Of a DNA stretch of 64,000 nt, positions 12,801-24,707 are shown in pieces. Source of the DNA: Arachis hypogaea (lineage: Eukaryota; Streptophyta; Magnoliopsida; Fabales; Fabaceae); the NCBI RefSeq assembly GCF_003086295.3, contig NC_092038.1, positions 131,863,132 through 131,927,131 on the forward strand, given 5' to 3'. A program made the position numbers and the translations under genes. Every line of letters begins with the position of its first letter. Positions within the stretch are counted from its first letter, which is position 1. Below the pieces are notes generated by a model that did not search any database, was not told the DNA's origin, and saw only the letters and a program-made list of their open reading frames with translations.

Positions 12801-12841
12801 GTTCATACCCAATCCTGGATTCAAGGCTCCGAGGAAGAAAT
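9811..12841 (+). pseudogene. MULE transposase (MURA type) with PB1-like N-terminus, multiply interrupted
   Basis: One reading frame can be followed from the ATG at 9811 to 12279. It holds a PB1-like N-terminal domain (VFHHGGNIVRDN... to about 10086), an acidic linker, a DNA-binding region (NHTCGREFGSNIADQKWVAN, about 11230-11290) and the start of the catalytic core (LIGLDGCFLKG, then LLLAVG-stop-DANNHFYMIAYAVVN). After DQQK at about 11820 the frame jumps to GLPYVHALAAI, the SWIM finger region. The middle of the core, including the later acidic catalytic residues, is therefore deleted, yet phase is kept. A zinc knuckle CSKCRESGQNHKTC follows at 12109-12150. A last exon ending FIPNPGFKAPRKK stops at 12839-12841. 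In-frame stops lie at 10087, 10669, 10921, 10960, 11674, 11809 and 12067. Confidence 0.9.
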
Positions 12842-12844
12842 GAT

Positions 12845-12875
<31 letters not shown>

Positions 12876-12890
12876 TGTATGTATGTATCA
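12845..12890. repeat. (TA)n followed by (ATGT)n microsatellite
   Basis: A pure TA run is followed by ATGT repeats, directly after the transposase stop codon inside the MULE. Confidence 0.95.
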
Positions 12891-13392
12891 AGACCTACTC
12901 TTAAGTGTTGTTTAGGGAATTTTAAAATGTAATCATGTGGTCTGAAATGCCTTTTAAGTAGTATTTTGGTTGAATTAGGATAAACTTGATCCTTTGTTTT
13001 GGTTCATGCATGGGTATTTTGGTTGAATCTGGATAAATTTGATCCTTTGTTTTGGTTCATGTATATGCTAGTGCATGCATGTATCTGGAATACATTTTTA
13101 TGAAATTATCATTGTCAAGAATAGGCTTCTTGAGACAATTACACTTATCAGCACAAGGTTTTACATGTATTACTTAGATACTTTAATCTATGATGGTTGC
13201 TCTTTGGTTTTTCATTTCTTACTTAGATATCTTAATTCATGGCAATTCACTCATCATTGACTGTTGAAGTAGGATAGATTCATCGTACAAATAGATTTGC
13301 ATTTACTGTAAACAACCTATTGCTTTTTTCATTCATCAGGAATTTAGCAAAGAAATATGCAACTTAGTCAATATACATCCAAGCCTAATCTA

Positions 13393-13982
13393 CTAACATT
13401 TTCCAGAATGCTTGATTAAACAAAGCCAACTTATCATCCATAAATCTATAACAAACACAACCACATTATACATTTTGCTTTTCCAATCAATTTTTGACAC
13501 TGAATTATGAGATTTCTCCCGTGCCTCTATCTTGTTTTCAATCTCCAAAAATCTCTCTTTAACCCATCCATCATCACCACTTATGCCATGAAGATCAGTC
13601 ATTTTCCCACACCAACTTTGTTGTAATCAATGTCAAAAATTGATTCAAACCATATAAAAAAAATTGCAGTGAATTTTGTTTTTCCTGCTAAAAAAATCAT
13701 CTTTTTGCTCAAAACCAGTTCACAAATAAATGCATCAACAATGATTTTTCAAACCATTATCTAATTAAAATCTAACCTTGTATTTTGGGTAACCAAACAA
13801 TAGTCTTTCCAGATTATCAGGAGTCCTTGACTTCGATACGATTGCATACAATCCACATCCACATTTTGGGTGCTGTCCTTTGGGATTTCGCATATTTCCA
13901 TGCCTGGGTTATCAGCTCCATCGTGGGTCGCTCTCTGTTGATGACCACTTGATGCCAAAGTGCTTCCCACACCGCGTGACAT
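13393..13982 (-). pseudogene. GRF-type zinc-finger protein carried by the MULE, antisense to the transposase, frameshifted
   Basis: The minus-strand ATG at 13982 opens MSRGVGSTLASSGHQQR..., a low-complexity leader. In the +1 frame the same DNA continues as HPKCGCGLYAIVSKSRTPDN and then LERLLFGYPKYK. That is the GRF zinc-finger pattern (CxCG...T..NP.R.FFGCP.Y), here with the third Cys replaced by Tyr. A second block (13602-13393) encodes a charged alpha-helical stretch (FLEIENKIEAREK) followed by a hydrophobic segment (VVVFVIDLWMISWLCLI). This architecture, GRF finger then coiled coil then one C-terminal membrane segment, is common in plant GRF proteins of unknown function. The frame change means the copy is broken. 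Position, convergent with the transposase and inside both TIRs, shows that it belongs to the element. Confidence 0.7.
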
Positions 13983-14128
13983 TGTAGCTGTGATGTATTT
14001 TGCAGAGGAATTAACTTCTTAGGATTTCAAATTTATGCAGGATTTAAAGAAGAAGATGAACGAAGACCTCTACACCTTCATAGACAAAACGCAACGTTAT
14101 GGTCTCCCCAAATTGACATTGATAGAGT

Positions 14129-14350
14129 TGCGTTTACAGGGACTGAATTGTCCTCTTCCCTCCACGTGGTACTTAACGACCACGTGGAGAACTTAACGCT
14201 ACACCTTAGCAGCAGATGTTAGCTTCTGACGGACGAAGACTGTAACGACTAACGGCATTTAATGTTGGGGATCGATCTGGATATTTTTAATCCTTAGGAA
14301 CTAAAGTGTCCGATCTAAAATTCCTTAGGGAATGATTTGGGGTATTACTC
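14129..14350 (-). repeat. MULE right terminal inverted repeat
   Basis: Inverted copy of 8908-9129. It ends ...GGGGTATTACTC, directly followed by the target duplication. Confidence 0.9.
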
Positions 14351-14359
14351 ATCCAATCC

Positions 14360-15407
14360 TATATAGTATATGAATGGACATAAAAATAATTTTATTCAAT
14401 GTGTCAACTCTTCCTTTTCAATTCCACGGCCACCTAACCAATAATTTATTCCAATACTATAAACAATAATTCCCATTTTATAAACATACATCCATTACTA
14501 ACTATAACATTAAATCCTCTAAATTAACTTCATAACTTATATAACAATTATTTTTTTCGAAACTAACAAGTTATAGGCACACTTATTTCTTAAGTTTCGG
14601 ATTGATTCAAATTAAGCTAGTTTTTTTTTGTCCAAAATCAACTTTTTTTTAGACAAATCCAAAATCAACATATATACAATCATAAAAAATATATACTACC
14701 ATTGCTTTATAATTATACATAAAAACCAATATCACAACTTTACAAATTTAAAAACAAACACAAACTATTACACTGTCCATTCACGGTTCAAACCAGATAA
14801 AAGCAAATATTTAATACTAACTTTTTATAAACACTTATATTACTTCTCACCCAAGACACAACGGATATATTTGCAAATATTATAAATCGGTTTTAACTAC
14901 ATACAAATTAGAAGCAACACGTCATTTACCATCTATGTCAATTGGGTATATACGTGATTAATACTCAAACCTCCAACACAACAAAAAAACCACCAGCATC
15001 GTGAGCGCCTGAATTGGACAGGTGCATACTAAAACGCACCCTGAATTTCTTAGTAATTATGTTTTTGTAAATAGTATCATATTTTTTAAATGTAAAGTAC
15101 ATGTATAGACGAATAGTGAACAATATTAATGCATATATGCCATCAATATATAAATATGTATTGATAAATAGTACTATACATATTTGAAAATAGTCTGTAC
15201 TTAAGAATAGTATGTATAAAAAGTAATTAATACTATGAGTAAATAATAACAAATACGTGCAATATTTTTTTTTGTGATATTTCTCAACTCGATAAATTAA
15301 AGACTAATTTATTGCAATTTTGAGTTTCATTTAAATAAAAAATAACATATTAGACAAAATACTGATATCAAATGAAAATAGTTATAGACACAAAATCGAC
15401 TTATAAA
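14360..15407. other. AT-rich intergenic DNA
   Basis: No gene recognised. A short direct repeat (ccaaaatcaac) occurs around 14630-14670. Confidence 0.5.
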
Positions 15408-16219
15408 TTAGTGCTGGAATCACAGTTTACAGCCCATTGAAATATTATGGGCTTTTTGAGCCCGGGCTGCACGTGGGCGTGGTTAGACATGGAGGCCTTG
15501 GTCACGTGGCTGTCAGGTTTGCTAAGGCCTTTAATACGAAGGTCACGGTAATAAGCACTTCTCCTAGCAAGAAGAAGGAAGCATTGGAGAAGCTTGATGC
15601 CGATGCTTTCTTGATCAGTCATGGTCATCAACAGTTGCAGGTAAACTCTTTTACATAAATTATTGACATTGTTTCATGATCTAAATATAACTAGATTCTA
15701 GATAGATAGCTAGTAGCCATAGTATATATAACAATTTGTCGTGTTTAATTAGGATGCTATGCGTACAATGATGGTATTATCGACACAGTTTCTGGTAATC
15801 ACTCGGTTGAACCACTGCTTGGTTTATTGAAAACAAGTGGAAAACTCATATTTGTGGGAGCACCTCCCTTGCCTCTTGAGATATCAGCCCAAACTTTGCT
15901 TATGGGTAAGTCTCCATATGTTAGATATATGTATTATATATGTATGTGGAATGGGACTTAATTAATTCTATAATCAATGAAATGATGATGGTATGTACAG
16001 GGAGGAAGATGGTTGGTGGCGGTGGGAGTAATATCGGAGGTATTGAAGAGATGCAAGAGATGGTGGATTTTGCAGCAAATCATAATGTGACTGCGGAAGT
16101 TGAGGTTATAGCAATGGAGTACGTGAACTGCGTTAGAGAGGCTCGCAAATAATGATGTTAGGTATCGATTTGTCATTGATGATGTGGCCAACACCCTCAA
16201 GGACTCTCCTACTAATTAG
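15408..16219 (+). pseudogene. CAD/mannitol-dehydrogenase-like pseudogene, 3' half only
   Basis: Three exon remnants match exons 3-5 of the intact CAD gene at 18554-20016 in order, phase and splice positions. Exon a ends ...QQLQ at 15640 with GTAAAC following. Exon b is 15753-15905 (...GLLKTSGKLIFVGAPPLP). Exon c starts at 16001 ([14 protein letters not shown]). The family's [11 protein letters not shown] has lost its catalytic Cys, and the nucleotide-binding GLGGLG has become RHGGLG. Exon b and the end of exon c need frameshifts (VREA, then [17 protein letters not shown]) to reach the stop at about 16219. No upstream exons are present, so it is 5'-truncated. It points the opposite way to the intact gene, so the pair is an inverted duplicate. 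Confidence 0.85.
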
Positions 16220-17657
16220 AATGCTTAAAGGAAGGAAGCCTTAAATATTTGGTTCTTTGCAAGCTTTGCAGTCAACTAAAATCTTTGTAATAAACACACA
16301 ACGATGAGTATGATTCTGGGTCAGTTTTGGAACGGAGTTCTCTGAGTTCTGCTGTTTGGTTTCTTAAAGTGTGTTGTGAGAGGAGTTTGTCAGCCTTTTT
16401 TATTATTATTTTGTATACTTTATATCCTCAATATTTTTAATTAAAATATTAATAACTAAATTTAGTAAATATATATAAAAAACTGTATATAAATACTAAA
16501 TAATATAAACAGAATATTGTTATTTTTATATTATTTTTTAAAATTTATTAAATTTTTTTAATTAAAATTTGTAAACTTTAATTTTTAAGTAAATATAAAT
16601 ATAATAAAATATTATTTTTATTTTATTTTTAAATTTATTAAAATATTTTTAATAACAAATATCTTTAATTAAAATTATTATGCAGTGCAATGTATGCAGG
16701 CAATAAGTATAGGAATAGACCAGTGAAGGGCATAATATATGCATACTATAGAAATTGTTAATAGCAGCAAAATGCTAAAGACAAGGCAGAAAAAACAGAG
16801 CATCAAATTTTAACGTGAAAAAAAATCTAAAAGAGATTACAAAAATTACTAAAAAATAAAAATTTTATTATTATCCAAATTAAAACTATAAAGACGCATA
16901 CATATATAATTCTTATATAACACATCAATAAATAAAATTAATATTACAATAGACCGTCGTTTTCAATAATTTGAGTGATGATAAAAAGAGAAATAAGAGA
17001 CGACAATAAAAATAGAAATAGACAATAAATACAAACATGAATAAAAAAGAGAGTAAGATGGATAGAAATAGTGATAGAAAAAAAACACATACAAATGCAT
17101 ACAAAAGAGATCAAAATACACAAAAAAAGTGATAGAAAAAAGAATATAAACACTAACAAAAAAAAGAGATCAAAATACACAAAAATAGTGATAAAAAAAA
17201 GAATATAAACACTAACAAAAAAAAAGATAAAAATACATCTTTCTTCTAGAATGAAGTGCGTGATGGTGATACAAACTCAAATCAACGGTGAAACGATGCC
17301 AATGTGGTTAGAGTCTCCATAAATTTGGAAAAAAGGCAAAAAAGAGATTTTTACTAGAATTTTATTTCAACGTGAAACAAAAAAATAGAACAAAGTGAGA
17401 GAAAAGATTAGAGTTAAATTAACAAAGATAATTTAGTCTTTTTCTTTTATTATTCATATTTTATTTCTATAGAAATTAAATATATCTCAACAAAGGATGA
17501 AAATTAAAATAACACATGGAATCCTATAAATACAATTTTCATAGAAATATAATATCTCTATCTTAAGATTTTTAGAAATTCTCTATAATTCTCTCAACCT
17601 CACCCCGACCCCTTAGAGTATTGTATCGAGGGAAGTCACATTTTCCTTACTAGTTCA
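16220..17657. other. Very AT-rich intergenic DNA
   Basis: No gene. About 16430-16680 is nearly pure A/T. A-rich sequence with short tandem structure follows at 16930-17230. Confidence 0.6.
17106..17222. repeat. 59-bp tandem duplication
   Basis: The word agagatcaaaatacacaaaa starts at 17106 and again at 17165, and the two 59-bp units are nearly identical. Confidence 0.8.
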
Positions 17658-17665
17658 ATTACATT

Positions 17666-18136
17666 TAGGAGTGACAATGAGGTAGGTAGGGGCGGGTTTT
17701 TATCCTATCAAATCCCTTCCCGTCTTACAATAGCTCGTATTGAACCCGTCCCACCTCTACTCGTGAGTAGTAAAATACTAAATTCTAACCTGCTCCTGCG
17801 AATACTTGTCCTGTTCTTATAATTATTAAAATTTAATAAATAAAATTAAATTTTAAAATTTATATAACCATCATTACATACATAATATAAATTAAAGTAA
17901 AAATTTAAATATAATATAATATTATTAATTATTTTATTAATTATTTTATATATTTTATATATATTATATATATCGGAGTGAATATGGACGGGTTTAACCT
18001 AAATTTGACTGAGCCCCACTCCACCAAAAAATCTGCTCGTTAAAATCTACTCCGGTGCGAGAGCAAGTAATTATCCGTCCCAAACGAGTAGAAGCAGAAT
18101 GAGTATCCACAAATTCGATTAGTGTTGCTACCCATA
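17666..18136. mobile_element. Non-autonomous hAT element (471 bp), 8-bp target duplication
   Basis: It begins TAGGAGTGACAA and ends GTTGCTACCCATA, imperfect inverted termini of the hAT type. The perfect 8-mer attacatt flanks it at 17658-17665 and 18137-18144. Subterminal GGGCGGG and CCCGTCC motifs surround an AT-rich core without coding capacity. Confidence 0.88.
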
Positions 18137-18553
18137 ATTACATTCTAGTCTTAGCATATACAGGACTACATTACAATTCGAACAATAAAGAATAAAGATG
18201 CCGAAAAAGAAATGAATGTGGATTGTGGAGCATAATCAAGACTGGTTTTAGTTTAATTGTCCTTAAATAAAGTCATAAGATCTTATTAATCTAGAGTTGG
18301 ATAAGAATGTAAAAAATATAACGTGGGATATAGGTCGAAATAAATCCAACTCGACATATATATAACAAAAAAATCATTCCATGATTATTATAAAATTTCA
18401 ACCAGATGTTATTTCGGTTCTCAAAAACCTTGAGATATATAATTTTACAAAGTAAAGACACAGAACAGAGCACACGTATTTTACAAAGTATAAGCTAAGT
18501 CAAAATATATAATTTTGGATCTAGTCCGTGATTTGTAGGCATGAATTAATTAA
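18137..18553. other. 3' flank of the CAD gene
   Basis: No second gene seen. The region is AT-rich and presumably holds the 3' UTR and terminator of the minus-strand CAD gene. Confidence 0.5.
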
Positions 18554-20016
18554 TTAGTTAGTGCGTGGAGTGTCCAAAGTATTTGCTACATCAATGACGA
18601 ATCGATATTGAACATCATTGTTGACAAGTCTACCCATAGCAGTGGTCACATAATCCATGGGAATAACTTCCACATCTGCACTAATATTGTGCTTTGCCGC
18701 AAATTCAATCATCTCTTGTGTCTCTCTCATTCCTCCACCTGCACTCCCACTTATTGACTTCCTCCCTATTAAATAAAAACAAATATTAATTATTATTATT
18801 ACAGATACTAGCTAGCTAGCTAGGTATAGCAAGGCTTACCCATAATGAGTGGCAGAGACGGTAATTCAGGAGATGAGGCTGCAGGTGCACCCACCAATAT
18901 CAAATTGCCTCCTGTCTTCAATAAACCAACTAAAGGATACACAGAATGAGGTGCTGAAACTGTGTCAATGATCCCATCCATTGTCCCGGTCGCATCCTAA
19001 TTAAGGTTCAATTTAATAAAATTATATTGATCAATAAATTAAGAAATAAAGTTTACCTGCAATTGTTGTTGCTGATGACTAAGCAAGAAGGAATCCACAC
19101 CAAGACGTTCAATTGCTTCCTCCTTCTTTCGGGACGAAGTGCTTATAACAGTGACCTTCATACCAAAAGCCTTGGCAAACTTAACAGCCAGATGGCCGAG
19201 CCCACCAAGGCCCACCACACCCAAGTGCTGACCGGGCCTGCAGAGCCCGTGGTGCAACATGGGGCTGTAAACAGTGATTCCAGCACACAACAAAGGGGCT
19301 GTGGCATGCAGAGGCATAGATTCGGGAATTGTGACGGCAAAGTGCTCATCAACAACAAAATTATCAGAGAAGCCTCCATACGTTATTGATCCATCATGGT
19401 AGTGTGAGCTAGAGGTTAGAATCATTTTGGGGCAGTAAGTTTCCAAGCCCTGTGTGCAGTTGGAACACGTGCCGCACGTGCCCACGATGCCACCCACTCC
19501 AGCCACGTCACCAACCTTGAATTTTGTAACTCGTCTTCCCACCTTTGTCACTTCCCCCACAATCTCATGCCTGAATAATAATCCAGTAAATTAAGACTAT
19601 ATGTTATAACACGTGAAGTTAATAGTTGAGAGTAATAAAAATTTAGTTAAATCAGCCAAATTATCTAACGACTATCTCAGTACTGTTGAGTTTTCACCAA
19701 AAGTAAATAATATTTTTTTGGTATTAAAGGCTTACATACCCGGGGACTAAGGGATAGATGCTTATGCCATGATCATTCTTCAGCATATGAAAATCGGAGT
19801 GGCAAATCCCGCAGTAGAGTATCTTGATGGTGATATCTGTATCACCATTTGCCCTTGAACAAAACAATTTCAGATCAGAAAATTAAAGTCCATGTGACAA
19901 TTATATTTTCAATGTTAGGTAGGTGGATACCGTCTGGTGAAATGTAAAGGGGAGAGAATTCCCGATGAATCTCTTGCAGCCCATCCATAGGCTTCTGTTA
20001 AACCTTCTTGGGACAT
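18554..20016 (-). CDS. CAD: Cinnamyl alcohol dehydrogenase / mannitol dehydrogenase-like, 5 exons, 360 aa
   Basis: Zinc- and NADP-dependent medium-chain alcohol dehydrogenase, expected to interconvert aldehydes and alcohols (cinnamyl type) in the cytosol. Exons, all with GT/AG borders and consistent phase, are 20016-19931, 19853-19740, 19570-19057, 18996-18840 and 18765-18554. They total 1083 nt (360 aa), the usual family length. Visible are catalytic-zinc ligands C46 (GICHSD), H68 (GHE) and C162 ([10 protein letters not shown]). Structural-zinc cysteines are C99, C102, C105 and C113. The Rossmann motif is GLGGLG (187-192), and S212 after VIST fits NADP preference. By resemblance it falls with the ELI3/mannitol-dehydrogenase-like branch (DESG.LSPF.F.RR-type start) rather than the lignin CADs, so the substrate is uncertain. 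The start is the first ATG and begins MSQEG. A decayed inverted copy lies at 15408-16219. Confidence 0.93.
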
Positions 20017-20077
20017 TTCTAATAACACGTAATGTATTGAATTAGTTAGTACTTAGAACAGAGTACGTAGAGCATGT

Positions 20078-20086
20078 TATATATAT
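20078..20086 (-). promoter_or_regulatory. Possible TATA box of the CAD gene
   Basis: TATATATAA on the minus strand about 60 nt upstream of the CAD start codon. Position and sequence fit, but AT-rich context makes chance occurrence likely. Confidence 0.35.
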
Positions 20087-20089
20087 GTA

Positions 20090-20946
20090 TTGGTGGGGTC
20101 TTGACGTTTAGAGCAAGAAAACTGCACAGGGAAACAGTATTATCGCCACGGACGGCGTTTACCGTTGAGCGTTTACGTTTCAACGAGGAGCTTCCATTCT
20201 TGATTTTTCTACTTTGATTATGCACACTAAAAGTCTAAAATGTCACAAATTAGAATCAGGCGTTTAAAGAAGATAAATATTTATTTTTTATAACATAATT
20301 TTTTATTAAAAATAAATCGTACATTTAAAAAGCATAACTCTGAAAGGAAATTACTAGTCTGATCTGTTTCTGCTCGGTAATAGCATTATCGGTTGAGGCT
20401 TGACAGTGAAGATATCTGAATGTTGATGCAGTAGCAGGCACAGTATGTAGCTGCCTACCATAATCTTTTTTCTATTTTTTACGTCTATATTTTATTCTAT
20501 TTTGTTTTTGACATTCAGTCAATCTCATTTTTCAGATCAGAAGTGAAAGCGATTGTTCATTTGACGAACCTTAATACTTGGTGTAGGGAAACTAGGCCTC
20601 TGGATTTTGTCTCTGACATTGCATTGGCTTTAATGGATTAATTAAATCAATAAATTACTACATATAGTAATAGAAAAAAGGAAATCCATAAAAGTTAGAT
20701 AGACCTGAAGAAGATGGCCGGTCAACGGTAATTTTTTCAGGGCATGGTCACCAAAAAATTAATAATTTTGTAATTAATTTTAATTTTTTAAATTGAATTT
20801 AATTAATTTGTATTTCGAAGATATATTTTAAAAATATAATAACAGAAATTTTTTAATATTTGTCATATATTTAATGTACTAAAAATATAAAAATATTTAC
20901 TTTTTTAATAATTTATAATTTTTTTTAATAATATTCATACTCTATG
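20090..20946. other. Upstream region of the CAD gene
   Basis: No coding sequence recognised. It presumably includes the CAD promoter. Confidence 0.5.
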
Positions 20947-20954
20947 TTTTTAGC

Positions 20955-23235
20955 TAGGGGTGCACATGGGTCGATTGAAATCGAGTTGGCTTTAACCCAG
21001 ACGCATTCCTAAATAATAATCGGGAGTATTTTGAGATTTTTACTCAACTTTAGATTCGGTGAAATCACATTATTTTTTAGTCACACTGAAATCGGATCTA
21101 AACCGGATAAAATCGGGTCTTGATAAATTTTACGATAAAAACTATGATGACATTTATTTATAAAGAAAAAAATTTACTTATTATTGAAAAGTTGATATTT
21201 ATATTAGAATTTAAATTCGTCCAAAAATTCTAATTTTATAATTTTTTATTTATTTTTAATTCAACAAATTTGATTAAAAATAAAATAATAAGATTGAAAT
21301 TAATTTTAAAGATATATTTTTTTGTAGTGCATCACGACATCGTTACCAAAGTTTGAATTCTACATTTTTGAACTTCTAAATATTTGAAAACAATTATTTT
21401 ATAAGATTGCAATATTCACATAATAATTAAAATTTAATAATATTAATTTAAAATCTTATAATAATAATAATAAAGTCAATTACACACCAAAATGTATATT
21501 TGTCTCATTAGAAGAAAGTGCATATATTTTATGTGGATTCAACGGGATGGGTCCGAGTGTCATGATTTTGATCCGAACTCGATTTAATAAATTAATCAGG
21601 TTATTTATTGAAATTTTGGGTCTAATCGAATCACAACGAAATTGGACCAAATTAACTCCAAAATTAGAATGAGATCTGCGCGATGCACGGGACGGTAAAT
21701 TAATTATAGTATATAATAAATATTAAAAATTGTTATGTTTTGTAGAAATAAATTAAATATGTGTAAATTGAAGTTAAAAGGTGTTTTATTTTAAATAATT
21801 TGTAGTACAAAAGATTTGGATATTGGAGTTATACAAAGTGACATTTTTATTTGGTGGTTTGATTTTTGCATTTATTTTAGTTGATGGACTTAGTCATCTT
21901 ATGTGGCGCTCGTCCTCCTTTTTTTTGTTAGTTGTTAGAGTTGCTGCTTTCTTCTTTTTGTCTAGGTTCTTGTGAAGACATGTTTTTTATAAATTGTTGA
22001 GTTTGATACACTTTCTATTGTGTTATTTGGTTCCATCTTTGTATGTATATTTTTCTTCCGAAGATGTATCTTGAATTTGTATAGTTTTCTTTCTCTTTAA
22101 TCTCTTGATGGGGTGGTGCTTCAATGTCGTTATTTTTTTGAAATGTTATTAGATTTGAAGCAATTGTGCCCAATAAATTTTTTACGTCGCCATCAAATAG
22201 TACAAAAGTTGTTGTAATACTTTGATCTGAAACTTTAATTGAATTCTGAACCTAAAATAAGTATTGGGTTAGCAACTAATAATTTGATAGATGAGATTAT
22301 GAAAAGTATATAGAGTTACCTTATTGTTGGATATTGTGGTGTTTGATTACACATGTCACAAATGTAGTTGTTTCTTTTTTTTACATGCTTTCTTCTCACA
22401 CTTTTTACATTTAACATAGTTCCATCCTAATTTGTCATCAATTTTGTTTATAGTAGCTAAAATTGTGAAGATCTTTTCCTATTCCAATATTCAATTTATA
22501 TTATTATTAGGTATATGGTATTTGAGTAAGTATGAATGTATGATGCATCTTGTGATTTTTTTTTATCATACCTGATCATCAGATTCTCATTGCATGGCCA
22601 TTAGATCTTGGATAGTTATTCGATTTCTAATCGTTCTGCTCTGAAAGAATGATGCTCTATTGAGTAAGTTTGAAATGTGCAATTTGGAAAAAAAATTGTG
22701 CTAAATTTGATGTTATGTGAAGGAATAGTAATAAGAGGCTTATATATGTAGTTTAAATGGTATGAAATTTAAATACTTATAACGTAAAATTTATTATAAT
22801 TAATAATATTATTATGACATTTGTAATATGGATATTTATTACCTTTAGCGAGTTATTTATAAAAAAAATTTTCTTAATTGTTGCGGTTATAAATTTATTG
22901 TAATGTTTATAACGATAAGATATAATAAATATAGGAATATAAATTCAATGTATTTGTAGGTTACAAATTTATTGGATTCTATTTTTTAGTTTTTTATTTG
23001 TATATTTTATTTTTTTTGCTGATTTAGAAATAATAGTTGATTTGACAAGAATTGAGTGATTGATTCTAAAGTTGTGCCAAATAAGCAATATTGCTGACAT
23101 GGCATTAGTAAGAGAAAAGAAATGTCTCAAAAGTAATGTGATGCATGATTATGTATCTACTTTTATATATTAAGAATAGATAAATAACCTAGATCAGACC
23201 ATATTTTCAAATCAAATCGGATCATGAGCACCCTA
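20955..23235. mobile_element. Non-autonomous hAT element (2281 bp including a nested insertion)
   Basis: It starts TAGGGGTGCACATGG and ends CATGAGCACCCTA, inverted termini of the hAT type. Flanking 8-mers tttttagc (20947-20954) and tttttagg (23236-23243) differ at one base, consistent with an old target duplication. The interior has GATCCGAAC/AAATCGG-type subterminal motifs. Most of its middle is a probable Helitron (21664-23180). Without that insert it would be about 760 bp. Confidence 0.75.
21664..23180 (-). mobile_element. Probable non-autonomous Helitron (1517 bp) nested in the hAT element
   Basis: On the minus strand it begins TCTATTCTTAATATATAAAA and ends with a GC-rich CCGTCCCGTGCATCGCGCAG, then ATCTCATTCTAA. 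This has the 5'-TC...CTRR-3' form. The base before is A and the base after is T, the usual Helitron target. There is no target duplication. Removing it rejoins the hAT sequence plausibly. The 3' hairpin is weak and there is no RepHel coding sequence, so the call is structural only. Confidence 0.5.
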
Positions 23236-23243
23236 TTTTTAGG

Positions 23244-24700
23244 ATATAAGTTAACAAAACTTCTAACAAAAATATTTGATAACAAAAAAATTAACAGAAA
23301 ATAATTAAAACTTGTCTTACTTAATATTCATTAATTATTACAATAATTAATAAATATTAAGTTAGACAAATCATGGCTATTTTTTTCTTTTTAATATTAT
23401 TGAGTCTTTAAATAATTATAAAAATATTTAATAATAAAAAATAATAAAAATTTATTTTATTTAATATTTATTAATTGTTATAATAATTAATAAATAATAA
23501 ATAAAATAAATTCTTAGTGTTTTTTTTCTCCCTCACATTACCGAATAATTAAGCGGATATGAATGTGCTTGATGGAGGTAATTTTTGGTCAAGTTTCATC
23601 TTGGGTTTACCTAAATTCATCATTGTTTCTACTTGGAGAAGTGATATAAAGTATGAATAATATAAGTTGAATATTTATAATAAAGTATTCTAATTATTAG
23701 CAGATAAGAAGGAATAGTAACCCATTGAAGTAAAGGAACATGAAATTTAGCTTGGCTTGGTTGAAGAAGTAGAAGACGGTAGGTGGGTGAAACGTAACGC
23801 TTGGGGTTCCATTATAGCATGGTTTTTGGTTTGGTCTCACGGGAATCCGGCCACCCTCTCTCACGTGTTTCTCTCTCTGCTATACACGTTTCTTCACAAC
23901 CATACAAGCTTTGGTCGGTGCGTGCTTCCAAGAACTCCCCAACTTGCTAATAATTGACTAAAATTAATATTGCTATTATTAGAAATGGAAAGTTTAATTA
24001 AACTTGATTAATATTACTGATGAAATTCAATGTTTCTTAACTGTTATACACACACATACATAAACATAAGTAGTCCCTTTTGGACGGCAATCAGAGAAAC
24101 TTAGCTTGTGATAATGCATGCATATAGAATCCATGCTGCTATAACAAGACAAACAAATAAAATAATCAAATCAAGTGGTTGATCGATCATGACCGTTAAA
24201 AGTATCCTCTTATAGAATAATGGATTACATTGTATGAAATACATACATACAATGTCAAGTAGCTAGAATGGATTACGTGGGGACAAAAACGCTTTATCCT
24301 TAAAATGATCCCATATATATGAGATTTGAAAAACTAAAGGCTCTAACTTTATTCCATGAATAATGATCTTAACAAAGACAACATTGTACAACGGATCATA
24401 AAGTAACAACAATGGTTGTTTGGATATGTAGACCACTCAGCTTTTTCCAGGAAAACGAGTAATTAAATTATGCTTTTCATATTTTAGTCACACAGTCACA
24501 CTGGATCGGAAATTAATTGTCCTCACCGAATAAATTTAACATTGCATATGGATTAATAACTAGTTGAGCTTGAGAAATGTATAAAGATAATGTTGATGGA
24601 GTGAATTGGATCCAAATAAAATAAAAGAGCAGACGTCATGTTACCAAGTTTACGTATTTGAGGCAGGTTCCTAAAAGGAAGTGTACTATTTTTGCCAAAA
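23244..24700. other. Intergenic DNA
   Basis: No gene recognised. A hairpin ACATTGTATG...CATACAATGT lies near 24228-24256. A GC-richer patch at 23760-23950 (CACGTG, CT-rich) has no recognisable product. Confidence 0.45.
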
Positions 24701-24707
24701 ATGTTGT

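Larger units (their letters stand above)
8908..14350 (+). mobile_element. Mutator-like element (MULE), 5443 bp, 222-bp TIRs, 9-bp target duplication
   Basis: The termini begin GAGTAATACCCCAAATCATT and are inverted copies of each other for about 222 bp. The flanks are the perfect 9-mer atccaatcc (8899-8907 and 14351-14359), the classical Mutator target duplication length. The element carries a plus-strand transposase pseudogene (9811-12841) and, convergently, a minus-strand GRF-zinc-finger pseudogene (13393-13982). The transposase has seven in-frame stops and an internal deletion, so the element is non-autonomous. The intact target duplication shows that it has stayed at its insertion site. 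Confidence 0.95.

Noticed and set aside
19158..19389. ORFs overlapping the CAD exon 3 in other frames
   Set aside because: Shadows of the real exon; the spliced CAD frame is continuous and carries all family motifs.
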